Shown: positions 10,439 through 18,129, numbered from the stretch's first letter. The stretch is DNA of 64,000 nucleotides from Vibrio sp. HA2012 (GCF_002812955.1 NZ_PFXK01000001.1:1-64000); one strand, 5' to 3'. Program-made: numbers and translations. Notes: generated from the letters alone by a model not told the origin.

Positions 10439-11029
10439 ATGTTAGCAGCGAACATTAAAAAGATAATTACGAAGGTGGTTCTGTGTTTAAGCATTTTTGG
10501 ATTAAATCATTCAGTTTTTGCCAATGATTCTTTGCAGACTCAGTCTTTTATGATTGGTGTTTCAGCCACATTCCCGGCTGACTGGACGTTTCTTGAGTCT
10601 TGGGATCCGAGTGACCTAAGTATAGAAATTGCCCCAAGAAAAGAAGATTCACCAGCATTTGCACTGATCTACCCACCCAACCCGGTTTTACCGGAAGAGA
10701 GCCTGGTTTCATACATGAATGATATGGCTCATTTAATGATGACTCATGACCATGACTCGGTATTAGTCAGGGTCGGAGAGTACCAGATCGGTGGCAAAAC
10801 AGGTTATGAAACGGTCTATACAGCGAGTGATTTTGAAGGTACACCAACGGTTAATGCATTTTATGGTCTGATTGCTGATGGTTTTTTCTTTGTAATCACA
10901 ACTTCAATTCCTGTTTCTGATGTCGAAAGAATTCAGCCATTGATGTCCGATCTTATTCGATCGTTCTCTTATGATGTTGAAGAGCTGACATCAGGGAAGA
11001 GTGCTTTGATGCGTGCAAATGGTTATTGA
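10439..11029 (+). CDS. Exported PsbP-like-fold hypothetical protein
   Basis: 196 aa. Signal peptide with a hydrophobic core VVLCLSIFGL and a likely cut after SVFA (about residue 29). The mature part has the layout of small PsbP/DUF1795-type proteins: a FPADWTF motif, an ALIYPPNP strand, GKTGYETVYTA, and a final ERIQPLMSDLIRSFSY helix. That fold assignment is tentative. AGGAGG-like ribosome binding site. It follows the CHAT cluster in the same direction and overlaps the upstream region of the next exported gene. Confidence 0.7.
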   Translation: MLAANIKKIITKVVLCLSIFGLNHSVFANDSLQTQSFMIGVSATFPADWTFLESWDPSDLSIEIAPRKEDSPAFALIYPPNPVLPEESLVSYMNDMAHLMMTHDHDSVLVRVGEYQIGGKTGYETVYTASDFEGTPTVNAFYGLIADGFFFVITTSIPVSDVERIQPLMSDLIRSFSYDVEELTSGKSALMRANGY

Positions 11030-11048
11030 ATTTAAATCGGAGAACTTA

Positions 11049-11336
11049 ATGAAAAAAGGCGTTTTATTTTTAATCTGTTTCTGCAATTTATGTTATGCAG
11101 CACTTCCTCCACGAGCTCAAAATGAGAGAGATTTAGATGCTCTTATCGGGTTTATAAAAAATCACGAGTTAGTTCTGGAAACATTAGAGCTGATAGACTT
11201 TGAACATTACACTATTTTTTACCGGAAAGGCTGCAAGGTTATTTTTGAGCGCGAAGCGATAATAAGGCCGAAGGGATGGGTCGGCCCGGAAGCACCCCTA
11301 AAATATCAGGGAGCAACATGTGAGATAGATTATTGA
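11049..11336 (+). CDS. Small exported hypothetical protein
   Basis: 95 aa from the ATG at 11049, which has GGAG seven bases upstream and directly begins a signal peptide (KKGVLFLICFCNLCYA). An in-frame ATG 36 bp earlier would overlap the preceding gene and place charged residues before the signal, so it is less likely. The mature part is about 78 residues with two Cys (KGCKVIF and GATCEID). No family recognised. Last gene of the CHAT-lipoprotein run. Confidence 0.7.
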   Translation: MKKGVLFLICFCNLCYAALPPRAQNERDLDALIGFIKNHELVLETLELIDFEHYTIFYRKGCKVIFEREAIIRPKGWVGPEAPLKYQGATCEIDY

Positions 11337-11392
11337 TTCAGCTTAAATTTACCCAACTCAATTGCGGTTAAAAATAAGATTTTCTATTTTGC

Positions 11393-12139
11393 TCAAAATG
11401 TTTTATAACCATAATTTTCCATGATTTTTTTTCCTTCAGGGGATCTTAAAAATGCCAATAACTTTATAGCGTAAGAATTATTTTTACCTCTTTGAAGTAA
11501 CTGAGCCTGCTGTATTACCGGGCTATATAAATTCGATGGAATAATCCAATAGGAACCTTTTACCGGCTGTCCTTTACGGTAGATCATCGACCAGCTTATG
11601 ACGCCTAATTCAGCAACACCGGAATCGACATACTGTGTTGTCTGGAGCATATTTTTACCCTCTACTACCATAGATTTAATCGAAGAATACAACCCCAGAT
11701 TCTTAAACACTTCAATGGCTGAACGGCCATGGACACCTACCTTGGGATTAGCAATTGCAATATGTGAAAACGTTTGTTTTTGGAGAATATCTCCGTCTTG
11801 GTCGACGAGGTTTGATTGAGGAGACCATAATACAAGAGTACTTTCACAGTAGGAGAATCTTGTTCCTTTGACACCAATTCCTAACTCTTCCAGTTTTTCC
11901 GGACTGTTGATATCTGCACTGATAAATACGTCAAACGGTGCATTCTGAGTAATTTGAGCAAACAAACTGCCGACTGATGCATAGGAAACAAGCAGTGTTG
12001 TGTCATTTTGTTTTTCAAATTCCAGTTTAATCTGTTCCATTGCTGGTTTAAAACCTCCGGCAACGGCAACAGAAATTGATTCGGCTTGTGCTCGTAGTGT
12101 CACAAAGACAATACTTAACAGTAAAAAATATCGATACAT
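11393..12139 (-). CDS. modA: Molybdate ABC transporter substrate-binding protein ModA-like, orphan
   Basis: 248 aa: signal peptide ending in RAQAE, then a type II periplasmic binding fold. ModA motifs visible are AGGFKPAMEQI, the Ser-containing SYASVGSLFAQI, APFDVFISAD, FSHIAIANPKVGVHG and GVAELGVISWSMI. Ribosome binding site GAGGG. Unusually, no modB or modC permease or ATPase gene lies alongside. Either the protein serves a transporter encoded elsewhere, or it binds another oxyanion (tungstate, or a related anion) in this accessory block. It is convergent with the exported-protein cluster. Confidence 0.85.
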   Translation of the reverse strand: MYRYFLLLSIVFVTLRAQAESISVAVAGGFKPAMEQIKLEFEKQNDTTLLVSYASVGSLFAQITQNAPFDVFISADINSPEKLEELGIGVKGTRFSYCESTLVLWSPQSNLVDQDGDILQKQTFSHIAIANPKVGVHGRSAIEVFKNLGLYSSIKSMVVEGKNMLQTTQYVDSGVAELGVISWSMIYRKGQPVKGSYWIIPSNLYSPVIQQAQLLQRGKNNSYAIKLLAFLRSPEGKKIMENYGYKTF

Positions 12140-12170
12140 TTTTAGCCCTCTTTTCTGTGCTGCTTATAGA

Positions 12171-12184
12171 CTATATGCATATAG
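12171..12184. promoter_or_regulatory. 14-bp perfect palindrome upstream of modA
   Basis: CTATATGCATATAG is a perfect palindrome 32 bp upstream of the modA-like start. Its TATAT half-sites recall ModE operators, but the spacing is shorter than the E. coli consensus. Operator function is a guess. Confidence 0.3.
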
Positions 12185-12544
12185 GAGACCAAAGCTGGGA
12201 AATGGTTATAAAAATAAAACACTTATATTTCAAATGGATATTTTATTGCTGTGTATGTTCTTGTGAAGAAATAAGCAACGTTTGTTTGATCTAAAGAGTG
12301 AAATGTCTGTTTTCCGACAAGGTGGGTTCGTAAGGCATTTATGATGGTTGTTGAATACAGGTGTTATTGCATATCAGCTACCAATTCTACTGATATAAAG
12401 TGGTTAATTTAAGTTCGATAAGCATTCCTACGGAGCCGTTGGGACGAGGTGAATCTCATCGTCTATACTTTGAGTGATATATGGTAAAGACACATGAATC
12501 TTTATTGTCAAAACGTTTCCATGGTTAAAGCTAGGGAGTTTATT
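12185..12544. other. Intergenic, no gene seen
   Basis: About 360 bp between the divergent modA-like and 12545 genes. No convincing coding frame, RNA gene or repeat is visible. It presumably holds the promoters of both neighbours. Confidence 0.5.
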
Positions 12545-12787
12545 ATGGCTACAATGACGATTAGAACATACCATACTGGTGAAGAATTCTCATTTTGGCT
12601 AGATGCTGATACCGGCTATATTTATTTAGAAGGTGAAGAACTCAAAGAGTGTCTGGGGCGGCAAATTTGTGCGGGTGGTGGCTTTAGCGGTACTCTACTC
12701 TATGCGGATAGTGACGAACAATTCGAAAACCTATGTAGCCAATGGGTTCGATCTCACCAAAGAGAGAAAGAGAGGTATGACTACTAA
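12545..12787 (+). CDS. Small conserved-looking hypothetical protein
   Basis: 80 aa from an ATG preceded by GGGAG. A longer reading from 12494 adds 17 residues without a better ribosome binding site. Composition is ordinary for a globular cytoplasmic protein: TYHTGEEFSFWLDADTGYIY, then a Gly-rich CAGGGFSG and a charged C-terminus WVRSHQREKERYDY. No signal peptide. I do not recognise the family. Base composition is less AT-rich than its neighbours. Confidence 0.65.
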   Translation: MATMTIRTYHTGEEFSFWLDADTGYIYLEGEELKECLGRQICAGGGFSGTLLYADSDEQFENLCSQWVRSHQREKERYDY

Positions 12788-12949
12788 AAAGGGCACTCAC
12801 CCTTTGCCTGAACGGAAGGCCGATAGGCTTATTTTCTGTTGGCCTTCTTCTTGACGGGTCGTGGTTGTCCCTTGATGCTGGCGAAACCTCTCATCTTCTT
12901 GAAGAAGCAGTATTCTTGCATTCAAACTTATGCGTGCATGGTTATGCAA

Positions 12950-13531
12950 TTATACAATAAATGGTATAAATCGCTTTGTTGTAGCCATGTACTTCAAGTA
13001 TTCATTCCCAAACCTATTAATAAGTGCATTTTCTTCTGACTTCATCCGATAAAGGATACTCACAAGGTTTGGACAAAGTATTACGATAAATGAAATCCAG
13101 TTTGATAACGCAATACAGAATCCGGTCAATTCTAAAATTAACCCGCAATAAATCGGATGTCGGATCATTTTGAAAATACCACGCTGAACCAACTTCGATT
13201 TATCTGTAATTTTTATATAAACTGTCCATTCTGATCTTAGCGCCCACATTCCAGAAGCATGCACGACCAAGCCAAGAACAATAACCAGAAAACCCACGTA
13301 ATTTAAATATGGAAATCCGAATTGATAAAGTGTGATAGTACTGTATTCAAAATTACCTGTTAAATATTGAATAGTTACCAGAAAGGGACTCAATGTTATA
13401 GCAATAAAATAAGTGCTCTTATCTTTAGTTTCACGGTCATTTTCCGTAGGTTGTCCAAATAAAAGAAGAAGTACTAACAGAAAAATCCATAGAACGGAGA
13501 AAAGCTTTACTAGGTAAAAAACGTTGTCCAT
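12950..13531 (-). CDS. Isoprenylcysteine carboxyl methyltransferase-like membrane protein
   Basis: 193 aa with about five membrane segments. The C-terminal half carries the ICMT/PEMT-type membrane methyltransferase signature: RGIFKMIRHPIYCG, then EENALINRFGNEYLKYM and a terminal T.RFIP. The family methylates lipids or small hydrophobic molecules with S-adenosylmethionine at the membrane; the bacterial members are mostly of unknown substrate. Very AT-rich, in the accessory block. The ribosome binding site is weak. Confidence 0.75.
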   Translation of the reverse strand: MDNVFYLVKLFSVLWIFLLVLLLLFGQPTENDRETKDKSTYFIAITLSPFLVTIQYLTGNFEYSTITLYQFGFPYLNYVGFLVIVLGLVVHASGMWALRSEWTVYIKITDKSKLVQRGIFKMIRHPIYCGLILELTGFCIALSNWISFIVILCPNLVSILYRMKSEENALINRFGNEYLKYMATTKRFIPFIV

Positions 13532-13742
13532 GATGCTTATGCCTCAATATTACAAATAGTGGGTAGCCTTGAACAAAGCCATGTTCACTATGCGCCATAT
13601 AAAATACTTGACAAGCTAATTGTTTCAGGAGCGTGATTTGCTCTCCCTAATCTATTCACCATTTGTCACCGATGACAGCTTTTGTCCATATTCTTTCATA
13701 CTCGTCTTCCCGAGAAGTGGTGCTGCTTTTCTTTTTATAATA

Positions 13743-13767
13743 ATGCGGGTGCTGATAACACCCGCAT
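13743..13767 (-). terminator. Rho-independent terminator of peroxiredoxin gene
   Basis: Perfect 9-bp stem ATGCGGGTG / CACCCGCAT with a 7-nt loop, followed on the minus strand by TATTATA. It lies 28 bp past the peroxiredoxin stop codon. Confidence 0.7.
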
Positions 13768-13795
13768 AGATATCCAACGTTTCAATCTTCTCTGA

Positions 13796-14443
13796 TTAAA
13801 GGTTTTTTTTGCTGAAGTACCAGTCAACGTAGTTATAGCCTTGATCTTGACGTACATCTGCTTCTTGAGTGGTTGCTGGAGGTGGAACAATGACTTCGTC
13901 ACCAGGTGTCCAGCTTTCAGGAGTTGCGCATGCGTTGGTATCTGTTGTTTGTAATGCTTTAACCAAGCGCAGGATTTCAGCTACTGAACGACCGTTGCTC
14001 ATTGGATAATAAAGCATTGCACGCAGCACGCCTTCAGGATCGATGACAAATGTTGCACGAACAGCAGATGTGTCACTTGCTCCTGGCTGAACCATGCCAT
14101 AGGCGCTTGCTACTTTCATGTTCAGGTCGGCAATAATTGGGAAGTTGATTTCAACACCAAAGTTATCTTTAATGCTGCGAACCCAAGCTATGTGAGCGTG
14201 AACACCATCGATTGACAGACCCATTAATTCACAATTGAGTGCGTTAAAATCCTGACTTGCTTTCGCAAAAGCCATAAATTCAGTTGTACATACAGGAGTA
14301 AAATCTGCTGGATGCGAGAAAAGAACTAACCATTTCCCTTTGTAATCTTTAAGACTAAGTGTGCCGTGAGTTGTTTTAGCCGTAAAAGCCGGAGCCGCCT
14401 CATTTAAAAGTGGCATTGCAACGACAGTTGTTTGTTCAGTCAT
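13796..14443 (-). CDS. Peroxiredoxin, Prx6/AhpC-TSA family
   Basis: 215-aa thiol peroxidase reducing H2O2 and organic hydroperoxides. The peroxidatic site is FSHPADFTPVCTTE with Cys52. The C-terminal extension (ATPESWTPGDEVIVPPP) is typical of the Prx6-type (1-Cys) subfamily of about 210-220 aa. Further Cys occur in LNCEL and NACATPE. Ribosome binding site AAGGA. It is divergent from the SQR-like gene across a 483-bp spacer, suggesting shared control of a sulfur or oxidative-stress response. Followed by a terminator. Confidence 0.93.
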   Translation of the reverse strand: MTEQTTVVAMPLLNEAAPAFTAKTTHGTLSLKDYKGKWLVLFSHPADFTPVCTTEFMAFAKASQDFNALNCELMGLSIDGVHAHIAWVRSIKDNFGVEINFPIIADLNMKVASAYGMVQPGASDTSAVRATFVIDPEGVLRAMLYYPMSNGRSVAEILRLVKALQTTDTNACATPESWTPGDEVIVPPPATTQEADVRQDQGYNYVDWYFSKKNL

Positions 14444-14926
14444 AATTTGATCCTTCTCTCTAAATTAGATTTTGTTGCATTAGGGTTAGCTAATATTTGA
14501 ATGTTACCGATATTCTTTGAATTAAAAAAATTGAGAAAACCAATTAATTCAATAGAAGAAACCTTTTATTTACTGCTTATCTGCCGCGAGTTGATGTCAA
14601 CAACGTATGTCAAAGCAGGCTCGTTACTCTTACTAGAATAGGTAATTATTTGTGGCATATGAAAATTAAAAGAGAATCACTATACTATTATTTTTAATAA
14701 TGATAACTGAGATAACAATTTGTGCGTGGGGGCAAATTTTCGTCAAAAAATTAGCGGGATATATGGCGAAATTGCGGTCAATCTGCGAAATTAACGTCTG
14801 CGTAAAAATAATTGTCATAAGCTAATAATTATCAACTTTCGTTGTTACTCTAATTAGAGAAGAACAAAAAATTAAACAATTCTTCGTCTGATAAGTCTTT
14901 AGATTTTATCGAGAAGGGAGCAGTTT
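14444..14926. promoter_or_regulatory. Divergent control region, peroxiredoxin / SQR-like
   Basis: 483 bp without a gene. It contains an inverted repeat TTGAATTAA (14517-14525) / TTAATTCAA (14544-14552) with an 18-bp spacer, about 75 bp upstream of the peroxiredoxin gene, and AT-rich stretches near 14690-14840. No known operator was recognised. Confidence 0.4.
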
Positions 14927-16243
14927 ATGTTTATAACACGTAGAACATTATTGAAATCCGGCCTGGCTGTAGGTGCCCTTGGGGCAGTTGGGATTGGATA
15001 TACTGAGATCAGTAAAATTGATACTAAAGCCAAAATTGTCATCGTCGGGGGGGGAGCGGGCGGCATTGGTATCTCTAACATGCTATTGCGCAAGCTTAAT
15101 GGTGCACATATCACAGTGATTGAGCCGCGAGACTTTCATTGGTATCAGCCTGGACAAACTTTACTGCTTGCTGGGACCTACGATACCAAAAGCGATGTGA
15201 TTGCGCCGTTGGATCGTTATACCGACAGCGATATTGAGTGGATAAAACAAACGGTGGTGGCATTTCAACCTGATGCTAATGTCGTTATTACCGATAGCGG
15301 AGAAAAAGTTGCTTACGATTATCTGATTGTATCCACCGGTCTTGAGCTTCGTTATGACCTGATTGAGGGGATGGATACCGCTTTAATTGGTAAAGACGGT
15401 ATTACAAGTATTTATTTCAGTCCCGAAGCCGGGTTGGCCAGTTATGATCAGGCTCAGCAATTTGTTCAAAATCCTGGTAATGGGCAGGCTGTCTTTACTC
15501 GTCCTTTCGGTGCAATGAAATGTGCCGGAGCTCCTATGAAAGTCACCAATCTTGTAGAGTATTTTGCTTCTCAAAGTGAGCGCAGGAACGAGATTGAATT
15601 TAACTATTATACCGCTGAGAATAAATTGTTTGCTGTTAAAGCATTCGATAGCAAATTAAAAGAGATTTGGCAGCGTCGTCAGATTAATCCCAATTATTTG
15701 CAGATCATGACCGGGATAGACAGCAGTACCAAGACAGCTTATTTCTCGCAACAAGATGGTTCGACTAACAAAGTTGAATGGGACTTTATTCATGTTGTTC
15801 CTCCTATGAGTGCGCCACAAGTTATTCGTCAGTCAGAGCTGGCGGATACTCAGGAGTTTATTGGCTATATCGACGTTGACAACTTCACCATGCAGCATAA
15901 ACGTTATCCGAATGTGTTTGGATTGGGTGACTGTGTCGGCACTCCGATAGGAAAAACGGCAGCATCAGTGAAATCACAGTTACCAGTAGTGGCAGAAAAC
16001 CTGTGCAGTATTATTAGCGGTAAGGAACTCACCGCGAAATGGGATGGTTATACTTCATGTCCCATGATTGTCGATGTTGGTCATGCCATGCTTTGGGAGT
16101 TCAATTATGATTTACAACCAGTAACGGCTTTACCGTTTGAAGTTGTTGATCCATTGAGTGAAAGCGCACTTGCCTGGCGTTTTGAAGCAACTTTGCTGCG
16201 TCCGGTTTATGATGTGATGCTTAAAGGATATACACCGGTTTAA
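14927..16243 (+). CDS. Tat-exported sulfide:quinone oxidoreductase-like flavoprotein
   Basis: 438 aa. Twin-arginine signal TRRTLLKSG followed by a hydrophobic stretch, then the FAD-binding GGGAGG of a two-dinucleotide-fold oxidoreductase. Motifs typical of sulfide:quinone oxidoreductases: HWYQPG, DYLIVSTGLEL, FGAMKCAGAPMK (Cys199), VFGLGDC, and YTSCPM (Cys378). Cys199 and Cys378 fit the redox-active pair. SQRs oxidise sulfide to polysulfide, passing electrons to quinone; classical ones lack a Tat signal, so export or membrane-surface periplasmic action is inferred. Ribosome binding site AAGGGAG. Its 3' end overlaps the convergent tnsA remnant by 23 bp. Confidence 0.87.
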   Translation: MFITRRTLLKSGLAVGALGAVGIGYTEISKIDTKAKIVIVGGGAGGIGISNMLLRKLNGAHITVIEPRDFHWYQPGQTLLLAGTYDTKSDVIAPLDRYTDSDIEWIKQTVVAFQPDANVVITDSGEKVAYDYLIVSTGLELRYDLIEGMDTALIGKDGITSIYFSPEAGLASYDQAQQFVQNPGNGQAVFTRPFGAMKCAGAPMKVTNLVEYFASQSERRNEIEFNYYTAENKLFAVKAFDSKLKEIWQRRQINPNYLQIMTGIDSSTKTAYFSQQDGSTNKVEWDFIHVVPPMSAPQVIRQSELADTQEFIGYIDVDNFTMQHKRYPNVFGLGDCVGTPIGKTAASVKSQLPVVAENLCSIISGKELTAKWDGYTSCPMIVDVGHAMLWEFNYDLQPVTALPFEVVDPLSESALAWRFEATLLRPVYDVMLKGYTPV

Positions 16244-16676
16244 GTCTAGGTGTGTTAACCCAGTTTGTATCTGCGACTTGGCTTTTTAGAAGGTATGTTT
16301 TTTTGAGACTAAATCGATCCGTGACTAATACCAATGGTTTTCCTTGGTGCTGTGCTGCAATACGCTTTAGAGCGAAGGAACGTTTGAAATCTTCAAAAAA
16401 GATTTTAGCTATAGGTTTAACTTCAAGGTAATATTCCGAACCATCTTGGTTTCGGACGAGAAAATCAGGAGTGTAAGGACAACGCTTGTTACCTGAAGAG
16501 TAATAGAAACCTTCGGGTTGTGATTGGAATGAAATAACGTCCTTAGAGTATTCGAGATGGTAACAACAATCTCGTTCTAAAGAACTTTCACACAAAATGA
16601 CACTTTGATTTTTAGAACTCGCAAACTTGTACACATTTTTTGTTGCGGATGGTTTACGGAGATTGCGAACGTACAT
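16221..16676 (-). CDS. tnsA: TnsA-like Tn7-family endonuclease, C-terminally truncated remnant
   Basis: 151 aa from the ATG at 16676; a frame-compatible ATG 10 codons upstream is less likely. The N-terminal endonuclease domain is recognisable: CESSLERD (Glu34 likely catalytic), SQPEGF, YTPDF (Asp71) and LEVK (Glu85-Lys87). These match the E/D/K nuclease triad of TnsA, and the style is that of Tn7-like elements of Vibrio. The C-terminal TnsC-interacting part is missing: after about residue 135 the frame runs into the antisense of the SQR 3' end. No tnsB, tnsC or tniQ follows. It is transcribed away from ffs, as expected for tnsA at the att-proximal end. Probably inactive for transposition. Confidence 0.82.
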   Translation of the reverse strand: MYVRNLRKPSATKNVYKFASSKNQSVILCESSLERDCCYHLEYSKDVISFQSQPEGFYYSSGNKRCPYTPDFLVRNQDGSEYYLEVKPIAKIFFEDFKRSFALKRIAAQHQGKPLVLVTDRFSLKKTYLLKSQVADTNWVNTPRLKPVYIL

Positions 16677-16699
16677 AACTTGTCCCTTAACGTTGTAAT

Positions 16700-16778
16700 A
16701 AAACAACCAAATTAAGTTTAGAACCCTAAAAGGGTATCTTATGGTTTTTTTGGGGGATAGGATATGATTTCAGCGACA
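16700..16778 (-). mobile_element. Possible vestigial Tn7-like right end next to ffs
   Basis: Between ffs and tnsA only about 105 bp remain. Reading inward on the minus strand the segment begins TGTCGCTG directly after the ffs T-run and contains ACCATAA, resembling TnsB-site cores of Vibrio Tn7-like elements as I remember them. No matching left end was found. Tentative. Confidence 0.3.
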
Positions 16779-16782
16779 AAAA

Positions 16783-16890
16783 GGGTGGAAGCCCCAGCCA
16801 CATCCCGGCACACAAGTCACCCGCCTTGGCTGCTTCCTTCCGGACCTGACCAGGTAAACGGGGTATTGTTGCGGGAGGACCAGGGCCTCC
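16783..16890 (-). ncRNA. ffs: 4.5S signal recognition particle RNA
   Basis: Minus-strand 108-nt RNA matching bacterial 4.5S RNA. The conserved tip GGTCAGGTCCGGAAGGAAGC is present, with flanking GCAGCCAAGG and GTGTGCCGGGATG. The 5' GGAGGCCC pairs with the 3' GGGCTTCCACCC. Followed by a T-run. With Ffh it targets nascent membrane proteins. The neighbours atl, ybaY-like and tesB repeat the E. coli arrangement around ffs. Its 3' side is a known attachment site for Tn7-like transposons, and a tnsA remnant lies there. Confidence 0.96.
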
Positions 16891-16933
16891 ATAGATTTTG
16901 CTTCTCAGGTTTGTTACCCGGAGAGTGCGAAGG

Positions 16934-16962
16934 ATTATGAGCTATCCCTTTCCCCATTGCAA
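16934..16962 (-). promoter_or_regulatory. Candidate promoter of ffs
   Basis: Minus strand TTGCAA (16957-16962), 17-bp spacer, CATAAT (16934-16939). Transcription would start about 35 nt upstream of the mature 4.5S RNA, consistent with a processed leader. Confidence 0.5.
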
Positions 16963-17017
16963 GGGGATGGGTACGCAATTCCCGGAATTTGCATTTAAGT
17001 GCTTAATTCTTACTCTT

Positions 17018-17758
17018 TCAATCGTCCATTTCTTCTTCCTGAGAGCTCAGGACATAATCTGCAGCCCAGGCACTACCCAGAATAAACAGCCAGGCCACCA
17101 GTATTTGTGGTGGTACGTCTACATCCGGGAACATCAGCAGAGCGGCAAAACTTACTGTGGGTAGGGTCCATATCAGGAGCTTTTTCCACAGTCCAGAATC
17201 AATATGTTGCATCGTTTGGGAAGCCGCGAAAATACCGGTAACCGAAAGTGCGACCAGTGCGGCTTCCGGCCATCCTGCTAGCCACAATACCGGGATAAAA
17301 GCCAGCAGCCACCAACTGTGCCGGGAGGAACTTTTCCAGTTGGCAGAGGCGTACCAGATCAGAGAAACACAGAGAAGTTGCAGCAGCGTTGCCAGCGCAT
17401 GCCCTCCCAGACGGCCATTTAACTGGGTTATCATTATACCGGCCTCCATCGATAAAACACACAGACCCAACGTGACACGCACGAATGTGCTGCTGTATTT
17501 TGAGAAGGCGACCACCAATGCCGGAAAAATTATCCATGTGCTGAGAGAAAGTGTTGCTGGTTGAACCGGAAGCAGTAAACCGTATATGCTCATAGCAATA
17601 AGGAGCAGACCTCCGGCGATACCATTTTTAGGCAGGATCCATAGTACCGGAATGATAAGGGCGATAAGGGGAATATTACCGTCGCTGACACTGACGGTTC
17701 TGGTACATACTATGGTCAGTAAGAGTGTCATCATAAACTGGATAATGCGTATAACCAT
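17018..17758 (-). CDS. Multi-spanning membrane protein, unknown function
   Basis: 246 aa from the ATG at 17758, chosen because AAGGAG lies seven bases upstream; the open frame extends further but crosses into the atl promoter. About seven or eight hydrophobic helices and a charged C-terminal tail SSQEEEMDD. No family recognised and no enzyme motif seen. It is divergent from atl, 57 bp apart, and lies between atl and ffs. In E. coli ffs and ybaZ are directly adjacent, so this is an insertion relative to that order. Confidence 0.75.
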   Translation of the reverse strand: MVIRIIQFMMTLLLTIVCTRTVSVSDGNIPLIALIIPVLWILPKNGIAGGLLLIAMSIYGLLLPVQPATLSLSTWIIFPALVVAFSKYSSTFVRVTLGLCVLSMEAGIMITQLNGRLGGHALATLLQLLCVSLIWYASANWKSSSRHSWWLLAFIPVLWLAGWPEAALVALSVTGIFAASQTMQHIDSGLWKKLLIWTLPTVSFAALLMFPDVDVPPQILVAWLFILGSAWAADYVLSSQEEEMDD

Positions 17759-17815
17759 AGTCACTCCTTTACAATCATTTTCAGGTGAACACATACCTGA
17801 CAGGGTACAGACAGT

Positions 17816-18118
17816 ATGGAACAATTTTTGGCACAAATCTTTAGCGTAATTCACCAAATTCCAATCGGAAAAGTGACAACATATGGTGATGTCGCTCGCA
17901 TGAGCGGTTTCCCCGGCTACGCAAGGCAAGTTGGTAAGGCTTTAAGCCAGCTTCCTGAGGAGACAACACTTCCCTGGCATCGGGTAATTAATAGCAAGGG
18001 AGAGATATCTCAGTCCGGTGGTGCAATGATCCGCCAGAAGGAGAAACTTGTTCAGGAAGGTATTCACGTTTCTGAAACGGGAAAGATTGCACTAAAACAA
18101 TACAGGTGGCTTATATAG
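17816..18118 (+). CDS. atl: Alkyltransferase-like protein Atl
   Basis: 100 aa, with the MGMT DNA-binding fold only. The active-site motif PCHRV of O6-alkylguanine transferases is PWHRV here (Trp54), the hallmark of ATL proteins. These bind O6-alkylguanine and hand it to nucleotide excision repair without removing the alkyl group. Helix-turn-helix GYARQVGKALSQLP provides minor-groove binding. Orthologous in position and size to E. coli YbaZ near ffs. Its last codons form the first arm of the terminator. Confidence 0.93.
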   Translation: MEQFLAQIFSVIHQIPIGKVTTYGDVARMSGFPGYARQVGKALSQLPEETTLPWHRVINSKGEISQSGGAMIRQKEKLVQEGIHVSETGKIALKQYRWLI

Positions 18119-18129
18119 TGCCACCTGTA
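18101..18129 (+). terminator. Rho-independent terminator overlapping atl 3' end
   Basis: 10-bp perfect stem TACAGGTGGC / GCCACCTGTA with a 9-nt loop and then TTTGTTTTT. The left arm encodes the last residues YRW of Atl. Confidence 0.8.

Noticed and set aside
12788..12949. Possible short gene or integron attC site after the 80-aa hypothetical
   Set aside because: Small inverted segments (for example aagggcactcaccctt) are present but no attC core, integrase or coding frame with a ribosome binding site.
13532..13742. Degenerate gene fragment downstream of the peroxiredoxin
   Set aside because: Some codon-like stretches on the minus strand, but no frame longer than a few residues and no recognisable homology.
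12140..16780. CRISPR array or cas genes belonging to the Tn7-like remnant
   Set aside because: No regularly spaced direct repeats of 28 bp or so and no Cas-like protein were found near tnsA; only the relic gene remains.
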